Positions 11,383 through 20,827 of a stretch of 64,000 nt of DNA are shown here, piece after piece; position 1 is the stretch's first letter, and each line of letters starts with the position of its first letter. The notes under the pieces were generated by a model. It ran no database searches. It was given only the letters and a program-made list of their open reading frames with translations, and had not been told where the DNA came from. The DNA is from Ashinkailepas kermadecensis (taxonomy: Eukaryota; Arthropoda; Thecostraca; Neolepadidae): positions 1,549,001 through 1,613,000 of the forward strand of contig JAOTOM010005178.1 in the NCBI GenBank assembly GCA_034440615.1, written 5' to 3'. Made by a program: the position numbers and the translations under genes.

Positions 11383-11627
11383 ACATGAGCTGCTGTCGGG
11401 CGCTGCCGACGCACGAGGCGTCCGTCCACCCGAGCGAGTTCCTGCTGCGACCCGGCCAGACGCGTCAGCTGTCGGCCGTCGTGTCGACGCCGACGCCGAC
11501 GTCGGACGCGGGCGTCGTGTTGGTGCTGAGCGGCGACGAGACGCTGCGGCAGCAGCTGCGCCGCCGCCCGCCAGGCGCGCCACCGTCGCCGCACACGCCC
11601 GCCAACCTTCGCACCGTCGACTTCCAG
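11383..11627 (+). CDS. CEP192/Spd-2-like, visible exon 3
   Basis: The acceptor CCGACAG ends at 11382 and the donor GTGCGG starts at 11628 (phase 1 in, 0 out). The protein runs MSCCRALPTHEASVHPSEFL, then LLRPGQTRQLSAVVS, then VVLVLSGDETLRQQLRRR. The order HPxxFxLxxxxxxxL followed by YLFGGDExxRQQxRR-like sequence is what I recall for human CEP192 after the GYGG domain, so this exon strongly supports the assignment. The tail (PPGAPPSPHTPANLRTVDFQ) is Pro/Ala rich. The acceptor lies within a repeat unit, which is unusual. Confidence 0.85.
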
Positions 11628-12062
11628 GTGCGGCCCGTGTCCGGTGTGCGTGTGGGTGTCGCGCCGCCGCTCCCCCAGCTCCCTCCGCCCGCCTCGCTCA
11701 GGTGTGTGCGATATGTCTGCAGGTGGTCGTTTGTTTTATAGCGGACGCGATAGTGGGTACAGGTGTGTGTGTGGTGGTGGGGGGGGGGGGGGGGCTATGT
11801 CGCCGCTGAAGGATCACAAAATGTCGTGACAGGGGAGGAAAATCGTAATGCTACACTACAAAAATACTGGCGCTGTAGCTGTGTTCTCGAAGCTGGTGCG
11901 ATGCTGCTACCGGTGAGTCACCACCTTCTCCATCCATTGGCTGCGACATGGGCTGTATGCATTGTTGTGCCATGGCCAATTTCCAGTGAGTTAATAGTGA
12001 GCATGGTGGTTATGGTGAACGCAGCGATCTGCAATGGAGACTTGTGCAGTCGTGGAGTGTTG
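11628..12062. other. Intron with 16-G run
   Basis: A run of 16 G (11779-11794) follows GTGTGTGTGGTGGTG. Otherwise unique sequence with no gene seen. Confidence 0.6.
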
Positions 12063-12310
12063 TGACGTCACATACAGGTGTTTGTTTATGTCCGCATTGG
12101 ACACTGGCAGCTGCGATATGTTCGGTGACGTCAGCTGTAATATGTTCGGTGACGTCACGTACAGGTGTGTTTGTTTATGTCCGCGTTGGACACTGGCAGC
12201 TGCGATATGTTCGGTGACGTCAGCTGTAATATGTTCGGTGACGTCACGTACAGGTGTGTTTGTTTATGTCCGCGTTGGACACTGGCAGTTGCGATATGTT
12301 CGGTGATCCT
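12063..12310. repeat. ~88-bp tandem repeat carrying palindromic TGACGTCA sites
   Basis: GACGTCACxTACAGGTG recurs at 12064, 12151 and 12240. Each unit contains TTTGTTTATGTCCGC, TTGGACACTGGCAG and GCGATATGTTCGGTGACGTC. Full TGACGTCA palindromes (CRE/ATF consensus) are at 12063, 12126, 12150, 12215 and 12239. Confidence 0.9.
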
Positions 12311-12636
12311 CTTGGTGACCCAGCACTTTCCTAACCTATTCACGTGCTTCTAGAAGTAACTCAACGCCATGAGCTTTATTTTAAGTTGAGTACCTACCTA
12401 TGCATTTGTGGGTAAAGCTAAGCAGTGCATGCATTCTGTGCTGCTGGTTCATTCTGTGTACAAATGCATGCACCGAGATAACAGTAGCATATTATAAGCC
12501 AGCGTATGCTGCTCCTATCATCTTTATTTGAGTGTGCGCAAACAGGAGGATTCACATTTATGTTGAGGTCTGCGCGTTTTGACGGCGATGATGTATCGAG
12601 CGTCGCCCGGAGGCGCTGCTGTGGCATTGTGACGTC
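12311..12636. other. Intron, unique sequence
   Basis: No gene is seen. One further TGACGTCA palindrome lies at 12630-12637, just before the SINE insertion. Confidence 0.5.
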
Positions 12637-12825
12637 ACCGACACTGCTGACGTCGGGGACGAGTGGTCTAGGGGTAAGATGCTCGTCTCACAATCGAAAG
12701 GTTGTGGGTTCGAGTCTCACCTGTCGCTACTCCTCGCCCGCGACCAATCGGCGTGAGAGATTGGCGACGCTACATGACTCAACGGTCGACGTGTCGCAAA
12801 ACCAATAACCGACACTGCTGACGTC
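12637..12825 (+). mobile_element. SINE family 1 with 15-18-bp target site duplication
   Basis: The insertion spans 12655-12810 and reads from GGGGACGAGTGGTCTAGGGG to GTCGCAAAACCAATAACC. It is flanked by perfect copies of GACACTGCTGACGTC at 12640-12654 and 12811-12825; the preceding ACC also matches, so the duplication may be 18 bp. An intact duplication points to a fairly recent insertion. It ends 11 bp before the acceptor boundary of the next exon. Confidence 0.93.
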
Positions 12826-12836
12826 ACTGCTTGCAG

Positions 12837-12954
12837 GCGTACTACGAAGGCGAGTTTCCCGACAGCGAGGCCGGCTCGGCACTGGGCGCGCCTGCCCTCA
12901 AGCTAGAGGAGATGTTCTATTCGAGTATGAAGCAGACGAAGCTGCCCCTCAAGT
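12837..12954 (+). CDS. CEP192/Spd-2-like, visible exon 4
   Basis: The exon begins after CTTGCAG (ends 12836) and stops at donor GTGAGT (12955), phase 0 in and 1 out. It encodes AYYEGEFPDSEAG, ALGAPALKLEEM and FYSSMKQTKLPLK. I do not recognise a motif here; in CEP192 this is a linker between PapD-like domains and is poorly conserved. Support comes from clean splice sites, GC-rich coding composition and exact phase match with both neighbours. The TGACGTCA palindrome at 12819-12826 lies only 10 bp upstream. Confidence 0.75.
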
Positions 12955-13924
12955 GTGAGTAGCTGTCCCCGCCCCATCATCCTGGTTGCAAGCTGCCCTG
13001 GCGAGCCATATAACCAGGTATGTTGTTTTGTATGCTTTCGAGGGGAAAAGTACCCCTTCGATGTTGGCTTTGCCCCCAATAATTTAACTTTTAAAATGGT
13101 ACCCTATGAAGTGTCCCCCCCCAATCCATCTCCGGCTATCCATTGTCTTCTTGTATTTTGCCCCCCCAATAATTTTCAGAACTCAACACCCATGCAGATG
13201 ACCATGGCAAGTTGTAAGCCTTTGAGCCCAAATAGCTAATGAACAGCATGTTCCCAGTTTATAATCGATATTCCCCAGTTCAAGCTCCCCATCTGGCTAA
13301 ATCCAAGCTGCCCATCTCCATCCAAGTCGTGTCAATGGTATTTTCCCATCCATATAAGTTTTCTCAATAGTGAAATATAATTCCCTTACCCGATTTCAAG
13401 CAATCCCATTCCCGATCACGGCGGGATGTTTTTAATCCAATTATTCTGCGCCGTAGCCAATACAAATGACTCAATTACCAATGGTGGCATATCAGCGGGT
13501 AAGACCGGCGATGACGGCGACATTGTTACGATTTTATGCGCCCACATACAACTCGGGTGGAGACCCACACTTAGTGCCAATTGTATTGACATTGCTTTTT
13601 CTTTTTGACGTTAAGTGACACTGCACTTGTGTGTGAGTGCACTTTGCACGTGCATTGTGAGTGAGATTTTGATATTTAAGAGCATTTATGGGTTTCTGGC
13701 GGGAACACTTTCCTCGTTGGTAAAGGCAGCGGAGACAGACATCACCATCTACATACAATCAACAAAGGTCGCAGAAGATTACTCATTGATTGACATTATC
13801 CGTATACATTTTCATATTTCTGTTTACATCAGTTGACTTTTTTGACATCACTTCTCCCCATATCCTGCACAATTTCAGGACACACAACTGGTCGGGTAGG
13901 TGCGATGTTTTATTTTGTGCCCAT
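12955..13924. other. Intron, no gene seen
   Basis: Unique AT-moderate sequence with several runs of 5-7 C (for example near 13117 and 13165). No repeats or coding segment were recognised. Confidence 0.5.
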
Positions 13925-14093
13925 CAGCGGCAGCGTTGGACGTTGGTAGCTCGGTGGTTAAGCTGGGCGCCTGACATGCCAGAGGTATGGGGTCCGCCCT
14001 TCCTGCGAGGGTGTGAGACAGACGACGGCATAGCGACCTCAGCTGTTGAGTGCGTCGTGAAGCCACAACCAACCAGCCAGCGGCGGCGTTTGG
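13925..14093 (+). repeat. SINE family 2, copy with imperfect flanking duplication
   Basis: The head GTTGGTAGCTCGGTGG and the end GACGACGGCATAGCGACCTC, GTGCGTCGTGAAGCCACAACC match family 2; the B box region is shortened. CAGCGGCAGCGTTGG (13925) and CAGCGGCGGCGTTTGG (14078) flank it as a likely target site duplication with one mismatch and one indel. Confidence 0.75.
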
Positions 14094-14210
14094 GCTACCG
14101 TTCGGCCGCCGGCTGTATCGTGCTCGGTCCTGTCTGCTCTGCTCCTGTGGCTCGCCGGCCGACGCAGAAGCGTGGCGGGTCCCGCGTGGCTCACGCCTGC
14201 CCGGTTGCAG

Positions 14211-14430
14211 ACATGCCGGTGCGCACGCTGGCGCCACCGCCTCCGCCGCCGCCGCAGCAACAGCAACAGCACCAGCAGCAGCACCAGCAGCAGCACCAGC
14301 AGCACCAACAGCAGCAGCAGCACCAACAGCAGCAGCAGCAGCAGCAGCAGCTGCTTCTGCTGCTGCAGCCGCCGCCACTGCCGCCACAGCGCCTGGGACA
14401 GCAGCAGCTGCCCGGGTCGTACCACGCCAG
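14211..14430 (+). CDS. CEP192/Spd-2-like, visible exon 5 (polyQ/H exon)
   Basis: The acceptor GGTTGCAG ends at 14210 and the donor GTGGGT begins at 14431 (phase 1 in, 2 out). The protein starts Y-MPVRTLAP, then seven Pro, then 27 Gln interrupted by five His (14253-14350), then five Leu, then PPPLPPQRLG and GSYHA. It is an unfolded linker between PapD-like domains. The phase match to exons 4 and 6 forces this frame, so the tract is translated as Gln rather than Ala or Ser. The tract is CAG/CAA mixed, which usually means moderate stability. I know of no comparable tract in human CEP192. Confidence 0.78.
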
Positions 14431-14539
14431 GTGGGTTCGCTGTCGGCTTCTCGGCGCGCGATGTAGGCGACTGCTCGCCGTGGACGCCGGTTAGGGACGG
14501 ACTGCCCGTCGGTCCGGACACGCAGCCGCCGTTGGCCGT

Positions 14540-15262
14540 CAGTGTGTCGCCACTCGGCAGTGGGATGCGGCGCCTGCCGCTGCAGATGGAGGCGCCGGCG
14601 TCTGTCGCGGTGTACACAGCTGACGCCGGTTGTGTTGGACCGTGTGTCCGGATGGAAGTAGCTGGCCGGGTGTCGGTCCGTCAGTGTGTCGCCGCTCGGC
14701 AGTGGGATGCGGCGCCTGCCGCTGCAGATGGAGGCGCCGGCGTCTGTCGCGGTGTACACAGCTGACGCCGGTTGTGTTGGACCGTGTGTCCGGATGGAAG
14801 TGGCTGGCCGGGTGGCCGGGTGTCCGTCAGTGTGTCGCCACTCGGCAGTGGGATGCGGCGCCTGCCGCTGCAGATGGAGGCGCCGGCGTCTGTCGCGGTG
14901 TACACAGCTGACGCCGGTTGTGTTGGATCGTGTGTCCGGATGGAAGTGGCTGGCCGGGTGTCCGGCAGATGGAGGCGCCGGCGTCTGTCGCGGTGTACAC
15001 AGCTGACGCCGGTTGTGTTGGATCGTGTGTCCGGATGGAGGCGCCGGCGTCTGTCGCGGTGTACACAGCTGACGCCGGTTGTATTGGACCGTGTGTCCGG
15101 ATGGAGGCGCCGGCGTCTGTCGCGGTGTACACAGCTGACGCCGGTTGTGTTGGACCGTGTGTCCGGATGGAGGCGCCGGCGTCTGTCGCGGTGTACACAG
15201 CTGACGCCGGTTGTGTTGGATCGTGTGTCCGGATGGAAGTAGCTGGCCGGGTGTCCGGCAGG
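14540..15262. repeat. Composite 66-bp / ~144-bp minisatellite
   Basis: GATGGAGGCGCCGGCGTC recurs at 14585, 14727, 14873, 14968, 15034, 15100 and 15166. The last four are exactly 66 bp apart, the earlier ones about 142-146 bp because a CAGTGTGTCGCC-containing block (14540, 14682, 14828) is inserted. All units contain GTACACAGCTGACGCCGG. 66 is a multiple of 3, hence long open frames on both strands; these are intronic by-products. Confidence 0.92.
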
Positions 15263-15280
15263 GTTGGATTTGTACTGTGT

Positions 15281-15482
15281 AATCCTGGATGTGGGGGCGG
15301 GGATGGCCGAGTGGTTAAGGTGTCGAGCTCTGGATACAAAGGTCCTGGGTTCAACACCCGCACCGCTCGGGACATTTCCCAATCCCGCGGCCCGCCGGCG
15401 AAACAATGTGGGCGGCGCCATTAGCCGGGTACGTGCATAAAGCGCGTCATAAATTACCCAATCAAAACAATCCTGGATGTGG
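15281..15482 (+). mobile_element. SINE family 3 (tRNA-Leu/Ser-like head) with 14-bp duplication
   Basis: The insertion spans 15295-15468, with head GGATGGCCGAGTGGTTAAGG (A box), CCTGGGTTCAACACCCGC (B box), a body with TGTGGGCGGCGCCATTAGCC and the end GCGTCATAAATTACCCAATC. It is flanked by perfect AATCCTGGATGTGG at 15281-15294 and 15469-15482. Truncated or diverged relatives lie at 20195-20276 and 31738-31918, both on the minus strand. Confidence 0.92.
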
Positions 15483-16954
15483 AGGGGAAGATTTTGGGCT
15501 AATCGGAAGATGGAGATTATTTTTGTATAACCTGTGACATCAGAATTTCAGTCTGCACTTTTCATTGAATCTTAAGCACTTTGGTAGAGAACAGTTCATT
15601 GTCGAGCTACATTACTGAAACTCCAAATGGGAAAATTGAGATGTTAATTTTCTGGAGAGGATAATGTTCTGGATGCAAGAAAAGGTCTAACAACAGCCTA
15701 TTTTTTTCCAGTCCTGGTGTCGAGTGAGTCAGATTCATCCCCAGCCTGGATGCTGCGAAATATCTCTACATCTCGCGATCTCTATGTGGCGAAATATTCC
15801 TAAATTTAGCGAACCTTATATGGTGATTAAGCGGTCTCGGTAAAATAACATTTTTATGGTCGGGTACACTTCAAGAAAATCCTGGCTGCGCCCCTGCTTA
15901 TGCATAGGTCCAAGGGCGGAAAACTTGACCAGTGCGGGAAAGTTGAAAGTAGTTACTCACCTACCAGCGGCGGTGGCGACTTCCATATGGCAAGTATGTC
16001 GGCGGCATACCATAAAGCAGATGAAACACAACACTGCAGAATGAATGCAAATATCACAAAGCGAAACTGGAAACGATATCCGCAATGTGACAACAGTCAT
16101 TCCACTCGGATTGCCCAATTTCCCGACCACTAGCGGCCGATCACACACCATCTGTCCAGTTGCTCAATCGCTGGAAATCGGCATGGTGCCGATCGCGTGT
16201 CGATACGGCTGTTAGGACGGCGCGCATGCGCACTGGCTCCCGTGTTCCCCGGCTTCGGTCCGTGCGTCTTCGGGAACCGGGGGAGGGGGGGGGGGATCTA
16301 TGTTGTGGGGAGACCGGCGTTTGCTGTAGAGACGCCTACAGTGTCGTTGAAAACTACCGATCGGTACGAGTCGCATCAGTGTTTTATTTTGCTCCACGAT
16401 CTGGCTTTCAACGAATCGGTGCAAAGTATTGTTTCAGTGACTTCATAAACGTTCGGTATCTAAGCTCACCTCCAAATGCTTCCAGGCATGAAGTGAAGAG
16501 CTTGGCCAGCGGCGTGTGTGTGGCGACCAGACTGGTAGCTGTTTGGGTTCTTTTTCTGGGCGGAGTTGGGATTCTGATATAAGTACCTAGCTGTGCTCTG
16601 ATAATGGCAGGAAAGCGTGACGATTCCGTCTGTGGATTGTCATCAGGAAATGAGAGCTTGAATTTTCCTGAGCTTGGACAACATTGACAAACGTTGAAGT
16701 GGCGCACGAAAATACAACTGTCCCTATGAAAATGCATCTCAGGTCTGGGGCAGAAAGTATTCCGATGTCCCCTGTGTTCGCAGATCACCGCCCTAGATCC
16801 GCGAACAGTGGTGGCATCCAATGCGAGATCGGGCAGATTATTCCACCCCGACTTGATATGGCGGTGGATGGTCTGGCGGATGGCGCAGGGTGGGGCAGGT
16901 CTGCGGGTTCCGACCGTCGTCCGGCGGCTGACGAGCGTCTCGGGCCGGTTTCAG
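15483..16954. other. Intron, no gene seen
   Basis: Unique sequence. An 11-G run lies at 16285-16295. Open frames at 16160-16582 (+) and 16408-16821 (-) overlap and show no recognised domain. Confidence 0.45.
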
Positions 16955-17018
16955 GGCGCCGGCGGACACCTACCTGGTGGACCACCTGCGGCTGGCGGAG
17001 CCGCCGCTGAGGCAGACG
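16955..17018 (+). CDS. CEP192/Spd-2-like, visible exon 6
   Basis: A 64-base exon between GGTTTCAG (ends 16954) and donor GTGAGC (17019), phase 2 in and 0 out. Its first base completes Arg with AG from exon 5, then APADTYLVDHLRLAEPPLRQ and T. No motif is diagnostic, but only this frame is open and it links exons 5 and 7 exactly. Being short, it would be missed by length-based gene finding. RNA evidence would settle it. Confidence 0.7.
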
Positions 17019-17395
17019 GTGAGCCGGCGACGGGGGCGGCACCGGGACCAGACAGCCGGGGATGGTGGAGCTCGGCGGGGTGGAGATGGACGGTGGTCGT
17101 GTGTTGTGTGACACTTCAGTCTGCTGTGCTTCGAGCCGTCTCGGCAGTGTTTGTGCGCGCGTCATGCGTGCAGGCTGTAGATGGCTGTTGTGTGAGTTGC
17201 ATGTGCAGATGATGCCTGTGTCTCCTCTGTGGAGTGTGCCAGGCACTATTAGCCAGTTTATGTTTCGCAGAGAGTGGGAGGAAGGGGATTGATTGGGAGT
17301 AGCTAAGGGGAGAGTTAAGCGATATGAATGTGACCGTCGTGCTTACTTGTGCGCCGTATGCTGTGCTGTTTTGGAATGCGAATGGAGATACAGTC
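17019..17395. other. Intron, unique sequence
   Basis: No repeat or gene was recognised. Confidence 0.5.
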
Positions 17396-17560
17396 CTGGG
17401 ACGAGTAGTCTAGGGGTCTCACAATCCCGTCTCACAATCGAAAGAGTGTGGGTTCGAGTCTCACCTGTCGCGACTCTTCGCCCGCGACCAATCGGCGTGA
17501 GACATTGGCGACGCTACATGACTCAACGGTCGACGTGTCGTAAAACCAATAACCACCTGG
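17396..17560 (+). repeat. SINE family 1 copy
   Basis: The head GGGACGAGTAGTCTAGGGG is followed by a partly duplicated CTCACAATC segment, the B box GGGTTCGAGTCTCACC, the core and GTCGTAAAACCAATAACC. It ends about 60 bp before the next exon. Confidence 0.88.
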
Positions 17561-17616
17561 AGGTACAGTCGAGAGGCGGGAATGACTGACCGTGACGCTC
17601 GCCGCCGCCGCCGCAG

Positions 17617-17886
17617 TCGCCGCTGGAGCTGACGAAGCGCGTGTCGCCTCCGCTGCCGCCGCCGCCGGCGCCGGCACAGGACACGGGCTGGTGGCCGCGG
17701 CCGCCCGGCCTCCAGCAGGTGATCAGCGAGCACGGCCAGCCCAAGGTGCGCCTCTCCACCAACCACCTGATGTTCCCGAGCACTCCGCTGGGCGTGCCGC
17801 GCGCGCTGGCGCTCCACCTGACCAACCTCAGCCACGAGACCATCAAGTGGAACATTTTCGGCTACAGCATGCCCTACCTCATCACG
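17617..17886 (+). CDS. CEP192/Spd-2-like, visible exon 7
   Basis: The exon follows GCCGCCGCAG (ends 17616) and stops at donor GTGGGT (17887), phase 0 both sides, 90 residues. A Pro-rich start (SPPLPPPPAPAQ) and TGWWPRPPGL lead into a PapD-like/ASH domain: VRLSTNHLMFPSTPLGV, ALALHLTNLS, ETIKWNIFGYSMPYLIT. The pattern TxxxxFPxTxxGxxxxxxLxLxNxxxxxxKW is the one I recall from the late PapD-like domain of human CEP192 (ITFPTTEPG...VKWHL). Such domains bind partners at the pericentriolar matrix. Confidence 0.87.
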
Positions 17887-19185
17887 GTGGGTGGTGATGG
17901 CTGTCGCGTTGGTCGTGGACTGGACGCCGCGATCAGAGGGGAGACGTGACAGTCCGGGGACGCAGGGGCGGACGCACGACTCGACGACGACACGACGACA
18001 GGGGCGGACGTTACGATGCTGTCCGATGCAGGACGAGTTGTGTCAGATGCTATGCTTTTGCGACGTTTTTCGGAAACTTGGTTCACTTTATCGTCCTTAT
18101 TTGATTATTTGATTTGATTATATTCTGATTGTGACATTATTTGATTCAAAATATCCATGCGACTATAAGTGTCTTGTTATGGTTTTGGTAGCACTGTGTA
18201 CATGATTCGTTCTTATGACTCTTTCCAGAGCTTTACTTCATGAAGTTGTGATTTGTAGCGGTGACATTGTAAATGGGAAGCGTCTGTTTTGGTGAACGAT
18301 AGCCGCCACAAGGCATCGGCAGCTGGAAAGGACACCAGCTTTATCTTATGCTTTCAGACGATTGTAGTGGCCTGGCTAGGAGTATGCATTTTGAAGCACA
18401 ATCAAATGCTTCATCCTCCAAGCCTACCTGGGAAGACGAAAATAGCCAACAAATCACACACACACACACACGCACACACGATGGAATGAATGTTGCAGTA
18501 TTGGGGACCTGTCCGTAGAACACGTCACTCAGTGATCGCCTCGCCACACCAGCTTCATCCCTGGGCAATGCCCAGTCGGCAATTCGCAACAGCATCTTTG
18601 CCGGTGATCCTGTACGTGCCGTGCCGATGGCCACACACGCTGGCGCGTGACCGGCCAGCGGCCAGCCGGCGGTCGGCTCGTGCAGTGGTCGGAATGGTGC
18701 TGGCTGGACGTTGCCGGGCTGGGTTGTGGCTCGGGGCGTGCAGGCGCCGCTCCCGTCGTATTGATCACCTGCATCGCTGCAGATGCTACCTGGAACCGAG
18801 CCTGCAACCACACAAAAACGCCTCGCCGTGGCGGCCGCGCGATACGGCGAACTCGTCAGAGTTGAACGTCTAGGAATTGTCGGGTTTGTTTGAGACAATT
18901 GTTATCCAATAGAATGCTCGTAGGTTTCGGTAAAACGATATTTTAGTGCAAACTGGAGGAAAATCGGTCTCATGGGGGCATGTTACCCTGGATCCGCCCC
19001 TGATCCGATGTAAGTCCATCGTGAACGTAAGCTAGGCTCAAGGCATTGCGCGACCTTCTCATGCCGCGCTCACACTCGAGTATTAAGTGTAGAACTGGAC
19101 ACGTAAATCAGACGCAGAGTCTGGCTGCGGCGGCAAAGCGGGCCTGTGTGGCGCGTGAAGGCGGCTGCTTGGTCGGCACGGACCG
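17887..19185. other. Intron with a short (CA)n and a possible DNA-transposon end
   Basis: A CA repeat lies at 18457-18478. CCTGGATCCGCCCCTG (18988-19003) is the inverted form of the CAGGGGCGGATCCAGG terminus seen in the hAT-like element at 37720, but no matching left end was found nearby. Open frames at 18341-18898 have no recognised domain. Confidence 0.45.
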
Positions 19186-19186
19186 A

Positions 19187-19918
19187 CCGGATTACGGCCA
19201 CCAGTGGTGGGAGTGGCCGGATTACGGCCACCAGTGGCGGGAGTGGCCGGATTACGGCCACCAGTGGTGGGAGTGGCCGGATTACGGCCACCAGTGGCTG
19301 GAGTGGCCGGATTACGGCCACCAGTGGTGGGAGTGGCCGGATTACGGCCACCAGTGGCGGGAGTGGCCGGATTACGGCCACCAGTGGCGGGAGTGGCCGG
19401 ATTACGGCCACCAGTGGCTGGAGTGGCCGGATTACGGCCACCAGTGGTGGGAGTGGCCGGATTACGGCCACCAGTGGCTGGAGTGGCCGGATTACGGCCA
19501 CCAGTGGTGGGAGTGGCCGGATTACGGCCACCAGTGGCTGGAGTGGCCGGATTACGGCCACCAGTGGTGGGAGTGGCCGGATTACGGCCACCAGTGGCGG
19601 AGTGGCCGGATTACGGCCACCAGTGGCGGGAGTGGCCGGATTACGGCCACCAGTGGCTGGAGTGGCCGGATTACGGCCACCAGTGGTGGGAGTGGCCGGA
19701 TTACGGCCACCAGTGGCGGGAGTGGCCGGATTACGGCCACCAGTGGCGGGAGTGGCCGGATTACGGCCACCAGTGGCGGAGTGGCCGGATTACGGCCACC
19801 AGTGGCGTAGGAGTGGCCGGATTACGGCCCCATGGCCATTACGGTGGTGGGAGTGGCCGGATTACGGCCACCAGTGGCGGGAGTGGCCGGATTACGGCCA
19901 CCAGTGGCGGGAGTGGCC
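19187..19918. repeat. 30-bp minisatellite, about 24 copies
   Basis: The units read GAGTGGCCGGATTACGGCCA plus CCAGTGG and a variable GGG/CGG/CTG. Because 30 is a multiple of 3, three frames stay open (one reads EWPDYGHQWW over and over). None of these frames is continuous with the exon at 19976. A few copies are one base shorter (19606, 19786) or diverged (19807-19850). Confidence 0.97.
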
Positions 19919-19975
19919 GCCGGCAGATGACCGCCGCTTCTTACCGCGCTCTCATCGCGCTCTTGTTCCGTCCAG

Positions 19976-20145
19976 GGAGTCAACTGCACGGTCAAGTGTG
20001 GCTACGACGTGTTCAAGATCCGACCCAAGGATGACGTCATCAAGCCGGGTCAGACGCTGACGCTGCAGGTGACGTTCAGTCCGCCGTACCCAGGCCAGCT
20101 GACTCAACTGTTCCAGCTGCTCTGCAAGCCGGCCAAGGAAGCGCT
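19976..20145 (+). CDS. CEP192/Spd-2-like, visible exon 8
   Basis: The exon lies between TCCAG (ends 19975) and donor GTGAGT (20146), phase 0 in, 2 out. It encodes GVNCTVKCGYDVFKIRPKDD, VIKPGQTLTLQVTFSPPYPG and QLTQLFQLLCKPAKEAL. This completes the domain begun in exon 7: xFxxxPxxxxIxPGQxxxLxVxFxPxxxGxYxQ is the classic ASH/PapD-like second half. The sequence after PYLIT joins smoothly. The exon starts about 57 bp after the 30-bp array. Confidence 0.88.
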
Positions 20146-20623
20146 GTGAGTTGTCGAGTGACTGTCGGGAGTGTTTTATTGTTTTATTTTATTTCTTTAT
20201 TGGGTGATTCACGACGCATTTATGCAGATTCACGGCTAGTGGCGCCGCCCACACTGTTTCGCTGCTTGTAGTGTGATTGCTGGATGGTTGGACTGTGTAA
20301 TCTGTGAAGTCGGCAAACCGATGGTGGTATTCACTATCCAGGTGTGCGATTTTGCGTGACTTATGTATGACCGTTGTGGTCCCTTTGTTATCGCTTTTAC
20401 AGTTGGCAGCCGCGATTTGTGTTGACGGTCCGAGTCGTGATCCATGTGACCGCTGTGTGGCCCCTTGTACAGAACACAGCCGGGATTTGTGTTGAGGGTC
20501 CGAGTCGTGATCCATATGACCGCTGTGTGGCGCCTTGCACTGAAGACAACTGGGGCTGATGTCGCTGGTCCAAGTTCGTGACCCATACGGCAGCATTGAA
20601 GCTAGCCGCGGCCGGTGTTGAAC
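20146..20623. repeat. Intron: inverted SINE family 3 fragment and a 70-bp duplication
   Basis: 20195-20276 matches the 3' part of SINE family 3 on the minus strand (GCGCCGCCCACACTGTTTCG). GATTTGTGTTGAxGGTCCGA recurs at 20414 and 20484, marking a two-copy tandem repeat with 70-bp period (about 20404-20545). No gene seen. Confidence 0.75.
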
Positions 20624-20811
20624 GAGCGGCGTTGGTTGGTTGGTTATCGGTTTTACGACACGTCGACCGTTGAGTCATGTAGCGTCGCCAATCTCTCACG
20701 CCGATTGGTCGCGGGCGAAGAGTAGCGACAGGTGAGACTCGAACCCACAACCTTTCGATTGCGAGACGAGCATCTTACCCCTAGACCACTTGTCCCGTGA
20801 CGGAGCGGCGT
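20624..20811 (-). mobile_element. SINE family 1, complete inverted copy with 9-bp duplication
   Basis: On the minus strand the element runs from GGGACAAGTGGTCTAGGGG through the B box to GTCGTAAAACCGATAACC. GAGCGGCGT flanks it at 20624-20632 and 20803-20811. It ends about 16 bp before the next exon at 20828, so its head forms most of the intron 3' end. Confidence 0.9.
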
Positions 20812-20827
20812 GTGCCGGCCGTTGCAG

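Noticed and set aside
19046..20060. Possible WPDYGHQW-repeat protein fused to the CEP192-like exon 8
   Set aside because: None of the repeat frames enters exon 8 in its frame, and exon 8 has a good acceptor after the array. Exon 7 joins exon 8 directly in phase.
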